Source: Stratiolaelaps scimitus
Taxonomy: Eukaryota; Arthropoda; Arachnida; Mesostigmata; Laelapidae
Direction: 5' to 3'
NCBI GenBank assembly: GCA_019614645.1
Contig: JABWDB010000007.1
Location: 3,782,001-3,846,000, forward strand
Length of the DNA stretch: 64,000 nt
Shown: positions 53,411 through 64,000 of the stretch, in pieces
Layout: the number at the start of each line of letters is the position of its first letter
How positions within the stretch are numbered: position 1 is the first letter of the stretch
Notes under the pieces: generated by a model
What the model saw: only the letters and a program-made list of their open reading frames with translations
Told to the model about the DNA's origin: nothing
The model's database searches: none
Position numbers and translations under genes: made by a program

Positions 53411-54517
53411 GTAAGTTTCTGTCGGGGAATCCGACAACACGAAGCAGCATTGGCGTGGTGGCGCAGACAGACAGGCCCTACGACAGAAGATGGACAGAGC
53501 GGGGGTGACCAAGACGGCCATATGCGGAATATGATGGCAATCGTGTCGTAATCTGAGACAGACTATACTAGAGGATCCGCGAGGATTCGTGGACGAGCCA
53601 TAGAGGAATATGTGAAGGGGTAATTCTGTTCGCGTACAGAAGTACTCGGATTCCCCCTCGGTAGGGTTGGGGTTATCACGATTCAAAAAGTAGCTGGAAC
53701 TAATTAGCGCAAGAGTGAGAGGTTCGAGCTGGGCTCAGAGTATGGAGAAGGAATTGTTTTTTTTTCTTTTCTTTCCTCGAGTTATAAGGCCTGTTTGTAA
53801 TCGTGGTGTGTGAGACGCACATTCATCGCACGCAGTACAATATTATTGTCTTGCTGTCAGCGATACGACGTAGACCCGGTTGTAGCGGCTTAATTCGTCC
53901 GATTTAGCGGTTCACACATAAACATGACCCTGCCACGGCTGAGTGGCGCCTGAACACTGTGTTGCGAACGATGCTGCGTAAAGGAATCACATCATTGTTG
54001 AATTGAACTCATTTTTTTCGCATTATCGAGATGAAATGGCATTGTTAGTAAGCACCTGTCGAAATCGCCGCGGAAATACTGCCAGGTCGGGATGAAACCA
54101 AGCAGCGGGCAACCGAAGACTACATAGACCATTGAGTATGTTTGTGATCACTCTCGGATACTTAGTTAATCAGTCGATATGTCGAAGAGACAAATACGTG
54201 AAGGTAGCGTCCGAGGGGCTCTGATCTCGTTTCGACAAGGCAGCATTCGGAGACGCATTTGCTCGAGGTGTACTCGGTTTGCCCGAGGTCTACTGTTCTG
54301 ACAGAACCATATAGTACATGACTTGTGGAGTCCTCGACAGGAGACCCACACACCGGACCCATTAACCTATATTATTTTTACTGACTCTCAGCTGTCCACC
54401 TATAACGACAGGCCTCAGAAACAGCTTCGAGTATTGTTTCAGCGATCTATCGGGGCCAGCTTTACTTATTCTTTAAGCTTCTCGTATCTAAATCCACTTA
54501 TCGTCGCCCGTGGATAG

Positions 54518-54799
54518 CTAAACGTTTTCGGGCTAACTCTCTGCCAACATTTACTCAGCCCGTGTGTACCTATTGAACTTCTACAGGTATACGCCAATAC
54601 ACTCGATAGAAACGAAAGCCAGCTGACCGCCCTTCCACGGGCGGCTGTGGAGGACACAGGATTGCAGTGTATCTCTATCATCGTGATCGCCATATGGACA
54701 CTGATCAATAACATGTGGGAGTACCTTTCAACAGAGGTATCTTGGCTGTCACATCGAGACGAGGTGGCAGACGAACACACCATCAGAAATAATGACTGA
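54518..54799 (+). CDS. Unrecognised open stretch with a membrane-segment-like core
   Basis: A 93-codon stretch between stops, with no early ATG, so it could only be an exon. Residues 49-63 (LQCISIIVIAIWTLI) are strongly hydrophobic, followed by MWEYL and a charged tail. A possible 63-nt intron (54764 gtggca to 54826 atgcag) would join it in phase to the sequence after 54827. In the next frame an ATG at 54828 opens 63 codons with two more hydrophobic stretches, and a donor-like aag|gttagt lies at 54989. A multi-pass membrane protein or chemoreceptor remnant is conceivable, but no family motif was found, and a 116-codon minus frame overlaps. Confidence 0.18.
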   Translation, partial: LNVFGLTLCQHLLSPCVPIELLQVYANTLDRNESQLTALPRAAVEDTGLQCISIIVIAIWTLINNMWEYLSTEVSWLSHRDEVADEHTIRNND

Positions 54800-55139
54800 T
54801 ATTGTCCCGTTTGCATTGTGATGCAGGATGCCCTGGAAAATATATTCTATTGTATCTGGCTGTTTAGCAAGTTCGCAGATAATCGTTGGGTCGATGTTGC
54901 TGTTGTCGTTGTTGTTCTGTTGTGAATTGTTAGACGAACCAACATGGCTTTATAGTTTTTGTATTTTTATGGCACATAAAGATATGAAGGTTAGTACCAT
55001 GGACAAAATAGCAGGCTAGCGAACACTGTCGGTAGGTATTGACCCAAACGCGATAGATCCTGCCGACGTTGTAGAGACTCTTGGAGCAAAAAAGATAGCG
55101 CTTGGTGTATATCTTTGTCTCCGCAATTACAGTTGTCAA

Positions 55140-58100
55140 GTAATACGCTCCCTTATTAGAAGTATGATAGTTATGTAAATTGCAGTAACGTACGATCCCA
55201 TATCGTTGCTGAGATGGAAACTATTATGACCTACCGCAAGAGGTGAAATTTGTGAAATGCAATATATTTGATCGACGAACGCACTTGGCTATGCATTGAA
55301 CAATAATTGCCCATCAATAGCAGTCATTGCTGATCAATTGTAAAGACAAAGTTCGTTCCGAGAGTACTAATTAGTATCCCGTTGAGTTTTTTGTTTTTTT
55401 GCTTACATCGGTACGCTTGCCGCTGCAGTCGCTGCCAACATTTTTGGCCTTATTCGAACCTTCTTTTGTTAATAGTATCTGCTAATTGTCTACAATGCGT
55501 TAATCATCCTGTAATGGTCATTCATTTATCAATCATTGTAGTAATTCACATGTACCATTAGCTACGTGATTCAGTGAACAAAAACACTTCTCGCTTATCT
55601 CAAAATGTCACATCTGTATGCTTAGGCTGACTGAGCCTACTTTCAAAGCATTTGAATTACAATGGCACTGCCGCACTTCCACGTCGCTCACCGTAAGCAA
55701 TGTATTATACATTGTCATATAGCCGTTATTCATTTGACCGGACTGTACGCTAGCCACGTTGGACTTTCAATGACGAAGTCGTTTTAAGGGGATATTATTA
55801 TTATTATTATAATTCAGTATAAGGTCAGCTAGCTAAAGCCTACCGAGGCGGTCATGACATAGACAGGCAACGTAGAGGAGCTATTTTATTAAAAAGCACG
55901 GATATTCTCTTCGCTGTAAGAGGGTCTTGCCAAGGACGGAAGGATAGGTCGCTTCATTGAAGTATGAGGTCGGGTTGGCAGCCTCGATTTCTTCCTTAGG
56001 CAGAAAAGTTGTTATCGAGACGTTCGAACGTCCCTCGATAAGGACACGCGCCTATGACCAAGGTTAGGAATTCTAATATATTGAGTTAAGGAACGTCGAG
56101 AAGAAAAAAGCCCCCCCACTTATTTTGACCATAGCGTTATCCGAAACTACACGGCTGTCAAGTTCTATTGAGGACACTCAATATGGGCCACACCCGTGTC
56201 AAGTATGTTGCACGGAAGTCATCGTCTATTTGAACGTGATAGATTACGAGATTATGCAAAATCGTCTACCAAAATCATTTCTGTTATATAATTTATTCGT
56301 TTCTATAAGGCAGTGCTACACTTACAGCACGGCTCTAAAAGCCAATAGGCCAAATCGGCAGCGAAACTATAGATTCACTCCTTGATTGTCTTCACACCCT
56401 TCGTGCTTGAAACCATCCCGTTCTCATCGTCGCGAATCTGAACATGGGTTTCCCCTGTATCTACGTGCACGTGCACACGCTATATGTGCTCCCGCCTGCA
56501 ATTTGTCTGGAGTAGGCATTTCTCAGCAATGTTTCGTTACGTCTAGACCCCACAGTACGAAACGTGTTGTCCCAGAGCGGGGCGCATGAGTTAACCCCCA
56601 CAACGAGTATCACATGCGCGTACTCTATGCCAATGTTGTTTTGTGACATTTCACTACAGTTTCGCTCAAAGTATTACCTTCTATTGTCTGCTTCATATAC
56701 GGTACTACCCCAAGGTGTATATCAGTTCTACATTCTTGCAAGATGCTTTCGGCGGAACAGCCTCCTCGGGAATTAAGGCTAACTGCTGGTTCCGCGGCCA
56801 ACATTTCTGATGCCTCTACCACCACTGGGTGCTATTGACTCCGACGCTCGATCTGGTCCACTGCAGCTCCCGCTTGTTAATGTTGTACGCTTGTGCAATG
56901 AGATAGGACCGACAGGCCGTCGAGAGACCTCGTAGCGACTCGCAACTATGAATCGTATGGGACCATATAGGTCTCATACGACGACCGCGTTTCCCGGTCA
57001 TTGTTGAAGTAGCGAGAGAGCCAAGTCCCGCTGGTTGAACTTTCGTCACCTAAAACCGAGCAGAATACGACACCGTATGGTTTGTATGTCTTTGACGCAT
57101 GTATTATATTGCATCGAATGCACGCATACAAACTTAGTGACTTCCAGAAGCACCGGTCACTTTAAACACACCGCCACTGGCCCCAGACAGCCAGACGCGT
57201 CATCAGACGATTGCCCTGTTCGCTGCAATTCGTCTATTATATACCGCATGCTCGATCTCGTTCGGTGGCATACGCTTGGGCTGAGAGATGCCTGCTAAAG
57301 CATTCGTTCTTGGTCTATAGTCATTGACACGAGAATGACACCGACATGTATGTCACTTGTTGTTAATAGTTGCGCGTTTGCCGCGCGTCGAGGGAGATCG
57401 CTATGGATTTCAACGTATCTCCATGAGATAGTGCCGTTGGCGATTCGACGGCGGGTTGGGCATTCCGGCCGCTGGCTCTGTTATTGAGAGTTTACTATCC
57501 TCTTTCTGTATCAGCTAACGAGTCTCGAGTTGCTCATGAACTTGAATACCATGGAGACATTACAGGAGTGTCTTCGACATTTGTAGAATATGCTCACTGT
57601 CTCGTAACTGCAATATTATACATGGCTAATGTATCCACCGTCAGCTAAACTAACTGCATCTATTCACATGTTTTATTTGGGTACCTCTTTCCAAAGAGAT
57701 ATGATGGCCTGTAAAGGTCATGCTCGTAAATAGGTGGATACGTATGTGCATACGTATGCATTTCTGATGGCGGACGACTGGCCCGAAGGCACTGGAGCTT
57801 GCGCCTTTCTCGTTGAAGGACAGTCCAACGTGTGCGAATGGCTGATATACCTGATGTGTCGTGTGAGGAATCACTAATCATGACGCCAGCCGGCGGCCGC
57901 AATGCCCGCAGTAGCAACCACCGTTGGCTGGTCGGGCAGATCGCCATGATGGAATAGCTTGGGGTCGTCACCAGGTGAACTTATTCTTGAGCTCCATAAT
58001 CTTATTCCTGCATGCCGCCCCATCGACGTCTTATAGACATATATATATATATATATCACGTTTCCATCTGAGGTCCCGATATATTTATGCAAAAATGCAT

Positions 58101-61100
58101 ATGTTTAGATGGAACTCTGGCCCATCAACGGCTGATGCTCTTTCCGTGAAACCAGCCACAAGAGACGGCCCTTCATGTTGCTACCGCTTGCTAGTTGAGC
58201 TCTCGTCAGACACCTCAGCCGCCCTTTGAGGCCGGCTCTTTTTGCACTCGGTTCTTGTGCGATTGTTCTCTCAGTTGACCTTCACTGACTGTCATTTGTA
58301 ACTGACTGCCGAACGACTTGTCGAGGAGGCAACTTAGTATCTCAGGCTTATTGGACACGTTCGTGGCGTTTCTTCGGCCCATCGTATTGTTACTCTATAC
58401 CGCCTGTGAGCTATATAGCGGGGATCAGGGCATCTCGTTGACCGTCTCAAAAAATCCCACAGCTTATCGAACATTTAAGGCTGTTTCGACTAATGATCGA
58501 CCCTCTCTTTGGTCCTTCCGCTGTTTCCCCGTCTCGCCGTAGCTAATTAACGCCCTTACCGAACACTTTTCGTTCATCTAATTACTATGCCTCTACAATC
58601 TAACAACTTCCTTATTCATTCTTGAGGCACATCGTAGGTATTGTTGGCTGCGGATTGATATTGATTTGCGTAGACTTGCTCGTCGGTGTGTATCAATATG
58701 GTAAATTCTGAGTTGAATCAAATCGAATACCCATCAGACACTGATGCTTGCTCGATAACAATCGACGGCACATGCGTTTCCATATGCTTGGGAGCAGGCG
58801 CGCGACTGTCAATATCTGAAGAGGACATTTCCACACCACCCACCTTGGGCACGGCGGCCTAACGAGCCAGTGGACTGGCGGAGAGAGAGAAAGAAAGAGA
58901 GCGATGTTGGACCCCCCCCACAGCGGTTGCCGACAGCTGCCGGTCGTGTACTGCCCGAGGCACTTGACATCCGCTCGACTCGAGAGCTGACACAGCAATG
59001 ACTGCTGCTGCAGCAGCTCCAACCGGGCGGTGTTGTGGTTTGCAGGCGCTCGGAACGTACTACCCACCACCGGGACCCCTTTGACCCCCCCCCCCCCCCA
59101 TCCACGTCACTTGTGTGTGAATCCGCGCACACGCACGCTCAGCCACAGGCCAAGCGGCAGAATGGGTCGAATCATCTTATGCGTCTTACTCTGAACGTTA
59201 ATTCTTCAACGTTGAGACACAGACCCCCTCGTGGCCTTAGCCACCGACCGATTGTTTCGCCTGTTCGTGTTTCGGCCTTTTCTCCCTCGTCACTTGATTC
59301 CATTTCCTCCTCGTCGTCCTTCCCGTTGGCCTTTTCGGCCGCCTCCACGCAAACCTATGTGGTCCTGTCGTTGTTGTCGGCACCGCATTAGCAATCCGTA
59401 GCAAAGAGACCTCGCTCGCTGTTAACCAGCTCCCATCCTCCACCAGCTGATTGGCTGCTCGCGTTAATCTTCGAAGCAACATGAGAGGCTCTCGAAAGAG
59501 CAAATGTAAATATCGCGTTTGGGTCTGCTGCTGTAGCTGCCGCTGTGTTCCCCTGGTCGCGGCCTGTTTTCCCGCTCAAACTTTGTGCTGCAGACGGTTC
59601 GTGCTTGAGGCTGGGGCAGCTACTTTCAAGGTCAGCACTAGCTCAGCAAAGCGACGGCTGTGCGTTATGACCTGCCGGGTGTATCACATATATGGTCGAC
59701 ATGGTCGCGCGTTGCGGTAGCATTCCGAGAATAGCGATGCCGACCAAGCGCAAAGCCTTAACTTTACGCTCTGGAGGACGCTCCGATAATGATGGCATGT
59801 CTGTTACTTAGACTGTGAACTCTCGCTATATGTATATATATGTATATATGCATACGTATAACACTACTGGATATGACCGCATAATGTTTTTATGGGTTCA
59901 AACAAGGTATTTCTGTATGTCTGGACGACGACAAAAGTGGCTCCCATGTCTCAAAGAGTGTCCTCTCGCGATACAGCAACCGGCTCTAGCTTGCAAATTA
60001 TTGCTGCCGCGGCCACCACAAGCCGCTGAATTATGGAAGACACTTCGCAGAAGATGAGCCTCTTATCCAAACGGGATTCTCTAAGACTCTTAAACATCAT
60101 GCTCCCACGGTAAATAATACAGTGAGATTGGACGATGACCAGCGGTTTGAAGGACGCTTTCCTCGCTATTCCTGCACGTTTGCAGTGAACCCGAAGATTC
60201 ATGGGCTGGTCGATAGACATCGTCCAGTAGCGTTTCTGGGTAACAGCTGCCAAATGGTACGGCCATTTTTTCTTTGTTATCTTCTCCACAATTTTCAACT
60301 GTCGACACCCTGAAGGCGTTGGCCATGACCTGAGATCTTATCGGGTGCTTCGTGCGAATTTGCAAAGCTTTCTGGCCCCCGGCTGGTGAACAACAATATT
60401 GTTCCCACACTGTTGTCGCCGCCCCTCCTCCTCATCCGTTGTCGAATTTTGAAATCATTGTTGTCAACCAAAAATTCCACTCTCGTCGGCAAAGTTCACA
60501 TGCTAATGAATGATGAGAGTGATACAACTCTATCTTTGGGATCGGCCATCGGGATTTGGGAAAACATTAAATCTACCACACAGCAACGATATCTATGCAT
60601 ATGTACACGTGTACAACAGCAACGTATGTGGAACGTATGGACGTGTCATTGATGAGTAAATTGTAACTGCACCCCTGTCGACCACACACACACACCCATG
60701 TAATGGCTCTTCATCTTGAGAAGCTCCTTGAGCATTTATAAGATATTCCACAATAGCTGTTGAGACCTTTGCCGGATTGAGCACAAATTGGATTTGTTTT
60801 TCACTTCTGTTAAATACGATATATATTATATTGTATATCGTATTTCGATACGAAGTGACCTTAAACGTTGTATAGTAGTCTTGGTTGTAAAGTAAGCATT
60901 TATACTCGTGCATGCTAAGGGCGTTATGTTTAAGCCACGGCTGGCTGCTTGGAGAATCCGTGTTTCTTGGTGACCAATCACAGTTACGCGTGTCGAACGT
61001 CCCATCTGATTCACACCAGTTTCACATGGCTGGCACCTCGTTCAGCGTCAACCTGACTTCTCCGCGCGACCGACTTCACCTCAGTCCACGTATTGTCCTT

Positions 61101-61860
61101 TTTTTTCTACGAATAGAATCTCGCATCTGCGAGATGTTAGCCCCGCGGGCAAAAATGTGCATTGCAATAGCGTATTTGCACGATGCGAGAGAGTGTAGCT
61201 GCGACTGCATACATTTATGACATAAAATATTGACTCGAATTCATTGACACGAGAAGAACAACAACAACATGAACTAGGCCAACATTCACAGAGTATACAG
61301 AGTTGCCATCGTTTTCGAGACGTTGCCGACTTTTTTTCTTTTAAGAGGTTAAAGGTGGACACTGACCGGGACTGTCAAGAACGGGAGACGTTACTGACTG
61401 GCGGAGTATTAGAGTAAGCGGCACAAGGGCGGTGACCAGAGACCTAGATTGATGCATCTGCAAAGTGGAGCTTTATTCCGGTCTATTATTTATTATTTTT
61501 TATTATTATTATTATTACTGCTAACACACACAGACACACAGGAACATCCGGTGACTCAATGACTGATTGGCGAATATGTCAAACAAACCGGCGTAAGCAG
61601 GAGAATCACTGCATCTTCATAGCATCTTCTCCCCCGCCCTCTGCCCATAACGACCACCCATTGATCTATTCACCCTCGGTGGCTGGTTCTCTTTGCACTG
61701 CAGCGCAAACAGGATGGAGGCGAACGCAAAGTTTTTGATTATTTTTTAGGGTCGCCTTTGACTGCTGTTGACGGAAAGCAAAGCTAGGTTGCGGCGGCGG
61801 CGGGGGCGACGACTGCTGCTACTTTTGAATTCAATTCACTCCGCCACTGCCCCTTATTGA
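55140..61860. other. No recognisable gene
   Basis: Contents: an (ATT)n tract at about 55796-55811, TA at about 58040-58056, (GA)n at about 58881-58900, a long C-run at about 59085-59098, (CA)n at about 60684-60695 and ATT-type triplets at about 61485-61518. The GC-richer part at 58.8-59.7 kb has overlapping frames on both strands (for example 59035-59391 and 59451-59720) without domains. Confidence 0.5.
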
Positions 61861-62019
61861 CATTCACTTCAAAGTAGTGAAGAGTGGAGAGAGAGAGAGA
61901 GAACTGGCGACGGAAAAATCACGAGTAGTGCCACCAACGGAGCAACAGGGGCCTTCATGTTATCGTTGGGCCCTTTCGTTGGCTGCTTGCTTCGTTCATT
62001 GGTTGGTGGTAGTGGTAGC

Positions 62020-62111
62020 TGTTGTTGTTGTTGTTGTTATTGTCGTCGACAACATCAACACCACCAATACTAGAAACCCGCAACAACAACAACAACAACA
62101 ACAACAACAAC
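62020..62111. repeat. Facing (GTT)n and (CAA)n tracts
   Basis: (GTT)n at about 62020-62040 and (CAA)n at about 62081-62111 are complementary and separated by about 40 bases, so one strand could fold on itself. Confidence 0.9.
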
Positions 62112-62279
62112 GCCACTGTCGTCGCTATCCCGAACCGGCGCGAATCAAAATCAATTTCGGCGATTGCTAGGCGCATGCGTGCACTGCTGTGAATTTGATA
62201 ATTCCACCCTATCTATCTTGCGAGCGAATTTCGCCGGCCGGAGGGCCACCTTCGCCGGCCGTAGCCAGACGAATCCGGC

Positions 62280-62310
62280 GGGGGGGACGGGGCGGGGGCG
62301 GGGGGGGGGG
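62280..62310 (+). other. G-quadruplex-forming G-tract cluster
   Basis: Four G-runs of 7, 4, 5 and 11 bases (62280-62286, 62289-62292, 62294-62298, 62300-62310) are separated by only 1-2 bases. This meets the standard four-tract quadruplex pattern on the + strand. It lies directly inside the possible minus-strand intron that begins at 62314. Confidence 0.9.
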
Positions 62311-62314
62311 TTAC

Positions 62315-62577
62315 CTGAGGCAAATGAAAATGAAGAGAGGGTGGGAGTGCAGGGAACGACCCGAAGAAGACTGAGGAAGAAGGTGGATCGCCACTTCAGC
62401 ATTGACCATTGCGCTCCTTGGTTCGTAGTGCAAACGCCAATGGGGCCGGCTCAGAGCCGATCCGTCTGTGTCCCCAGCGGTCTCTCGGGCGGCGGCGGCG
62501 GCGGCAGTGGCGACTTTTGTTTCATTCAACCCGCTAACGTCCAGGGCTAACCCGTTGGTTGACGTTTGGACAACCAA
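62315..62577 (-). CDS. Candidate minus-strand exon ending at a strong donor
   Basis: A minus frame is open over this stretch and ends at a consensus donor (cctcag|gtaacc, intron from 62314 downward). Without splicing it stops at once in the donor's TAA. It contains a poly-alanine run from GCC triplets and an ATG at about 62404. Another minus frame and a + frame overlap. No domain is seen. Coding is uncertain; it could be a 5' exon. Confidence 0.2.
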
Positions 62578-62630
62578 ACAGAAATGCCAGCTGGCTTCAG
62601 CAACAAGAGCAACACCAGCCAGTGATATTT

Positions 62631-62874
62631 ATGCTGATGCTACTGCTGCTGTTGTTGGCGTTGACGTTGTTGTTGTTGTTGTTGCCGTTGTTGGCGTTGG
62701 TGTTGTTGTTGCCGGCGACGTCGGCTACGGAGATGACGCGGGGTTGGGATGGAAAACTGAGCGAACCGAATCTCGCTGACGTCTCCACCGTTACTTCCAC
62801 TGTCACTGTCGCTGACGATCTTAGCAATGATTACGCATATGATGACGTTCCTGATGCTACTGTTGTTGTTGTTG

Positions 62875-62906
<32 letters not shown>

Positions 62907-63032
62907 AACAACAACGACGTCGTCGGCGGCGGCGGCGACGCCAAGTGGCCCCACTTTAGAGAAGTCGAAGAAGATGCGCTGAACAAGAGGTCCCGACGCC
63001 GGTGCGCTCCTGTGCATTCGGCCTCATTTTAA
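62631..63032 (+). CDS. Unrecognised ORF resembling a secreted acidic precursor
   Basis: From the ATG at 62631, 133 codons run to a TAA. Residues 1-32 are a leucine-rich hydrophobic leader ending PATSA, which reads like a signal peptide. Then come a Ser/Thr/Val-rich part, a poly-valine/poly-aspartate stretch from (GTT)n(GAC)n, and a C-terminal region with a dibasic NKRSRRR site. This resembles the plan of a neuropeptide or secreted precursor, but no known peptide is present. Much of the leader is triplet repeat, and minus frames overlap, so it may be spurious. Confidence 0.2.
62864..62926. repeat. (GTT)n-(GAC)n-(AAC)n self-complementary triplet block
   Basis: GTT triplets, about ten GAC triplets and AAC triplets follow one another so that the outer GTT and AAC arms can pair around the GAC core. 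Confidence 0.9.
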
Positions 63033-64000
63033 AACTGTGCGTTGACCGCTCAAATGATGACGGGCAGCCGAGAAAGCAGCGCTCGTTCGCTGGCCGTTCC
63101 AACGTTGGCTTGTTCGAGCGAACGGTAGATGTTGTTGTTGCTGCTGTTGCTGTTGTTGTTATTACTACTGCTAGTACCACTGCTACCACTACTGCAGATG
63201 TTGCTGTTGATGCCGACGCTGTCGTGGACCCTTGTGGCGGCGGCGGTGGCGGCGCCTGGTCCACCGACGTCACCGCCATCATCGTTGGAGTTTCAGTCCA
63301 GTTCAGGGCAGGCCAGTCCAGTTTTGGGAGAAACTATCGTCGTCCATCTATTCGCATTTGTCCGATTTCTTCACTTTGCTTCACAACAGCAGCAGCAGCA
63401 GCGGCGACAGGCTGCAGTACATTCATATTTCTCAGACGAGTTGGCCTCGCTGGCGCTCCATTTCGCGTCGTTACGTTTCTATATGTGTTTCTCTTGCACT
63501 GCCACCCTCTCTCTCTCTCATCTCTCTCTGTCGGTCTGTCTGACCCTATCACTCTGATACAGCTGCGCGGGATCGGCGTCGATCGATGACAGAGACAGCG
63601 GGAATGACGGCGGGAAACGGACCGGTGAAATCGTAATCAGATGGTGAATGGGTGAATAACTGGATGTCTCCCCATTTAGTTTGTGCTCGGCAGCCGTCGA
63701 GTGGAGCAGCGTACCCCCAATGCGCTGCGTTGTGCGTGCTAACAGACGTCAGGGGGTCGTCGTCGGCTTACCAACATGCGAGGCTCGCTTTGGCCGGCCA
63801 TGCCACGACTTGATGGCAACGAGTAGCAATTGAGAACGACGACCATCACCTGAGTGACTGTAGTCGTCGAGCTAGCCAATGTTGCCGATTGATTAGCAAT
63901 CGATGGGCGATCAGGAAACGCTGACATAATTGATGTGTCCATTCTGGTTATAATTGAAGGTCTCGATCTCTAATTGTGTATCGTTGTTGTTTTTTTTTGT
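63033..64000. other. GC-rich, triplet-rich stretch without recognised gene
   Basis: CTG/GTT runs at about 63129-63175, GGC runs at about 63236-63256 and a (TC)n run at about 63508-63530. The 195-codon + frame (63002-63589) and the 142-codon frame (63129-63557) overlap each other and minus frames, and have no domain. Nothing identifiable lies at 63600-64000. Confidence 0.4.

Noticed and set aside
62631..62780. Corazonin/AKH-type peptide suggested by TRGWDGK after the leader
   Set aside because: No N-terminal Gln, no dibasic site after the Gly, and the match is only a few residues.
63002..63589. 195-codon + frame as a gene
   Set aside because: Built from GTT/ACT/GGC triplets, with a second + frame and minus frames open over the same bases.
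1..64000. Bacterial or phage systems, CRISPR arrays, operons
   Set aside because: No spaced direct repeats, no prokaryotic gene organisation, and the one clear coding segment is a spliced metazoan exon.

Overview
This window looks like nuclear DNA from an animal. I infer an arthropod, possibly a mite or tick, but nothing here fixes the species. There are no operons, ribosome-binding sites or long uninterrupted genes. Most of the open reading frames are short, overlap on both strands and resemble no protein I know. What can be read is typical of long introns and intergenic DNA: dense (TA)n and triplet microsatellites, at least one Tc1/mariner-like miniature element, and two tRNA-derived SINE-like copies.

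One coding exon is convincing. At 40754-41032 on the + strand, clean splice sites flank an open frame encoding most of an Slp homology domain: the end of a Rab-binding helix plus a complete eight-cysteine FYVE-type zinc finger. This is the Rab27-effector module of synaptotagmin-like proteins (bitesize in flies). The other exons, including the C2 domains, are not recognisable here, so much of the window is probably intron or flank of this large + strand gene.

Layout. 1-12.9 kb: gene-poor DNA with TA tracts, a near-perfect 22-bp hairpin at 2.0 kb and a cysteine-patterned ORF at 10.45 kb. 12.9-13.3 kb: mariner-type miniature element inside a TA microsatellite. 13.9-14.6 kb: complementary (CAA)n and (GTT)n tracts around an acidic ORF. 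14.6-31 kb: gene-poor DNA with a few exon-like ORFs and a possible 3' end with a poly(A) signal at 26.74 kb. 31.2-33.3 kb: minus-strand fragments that may be a decayed multi-membrane-segment (chemoreceptor-like) gene. 40.75 kb: the Slp exon. 47.9-48.5 kb: two SINE-like copies head to head. 51.2-53.4 kb: CpG-rich tract ending in a candidate exon with a strong donor. 54.5-55.0 kb: a frame with membrane-segment character. 61.9-63.5 kb: triplet-repeat-rich, GC-rich DNA with a strong G-quadruplex motif, a candidate minus-strand exon and a secretory-looking ORF.

Apart from the Slp exon, the mobile elements and the simple repeats, every coding suggestion below is tentative and marked so. No joint action of genes can be inferred from one certain exon.
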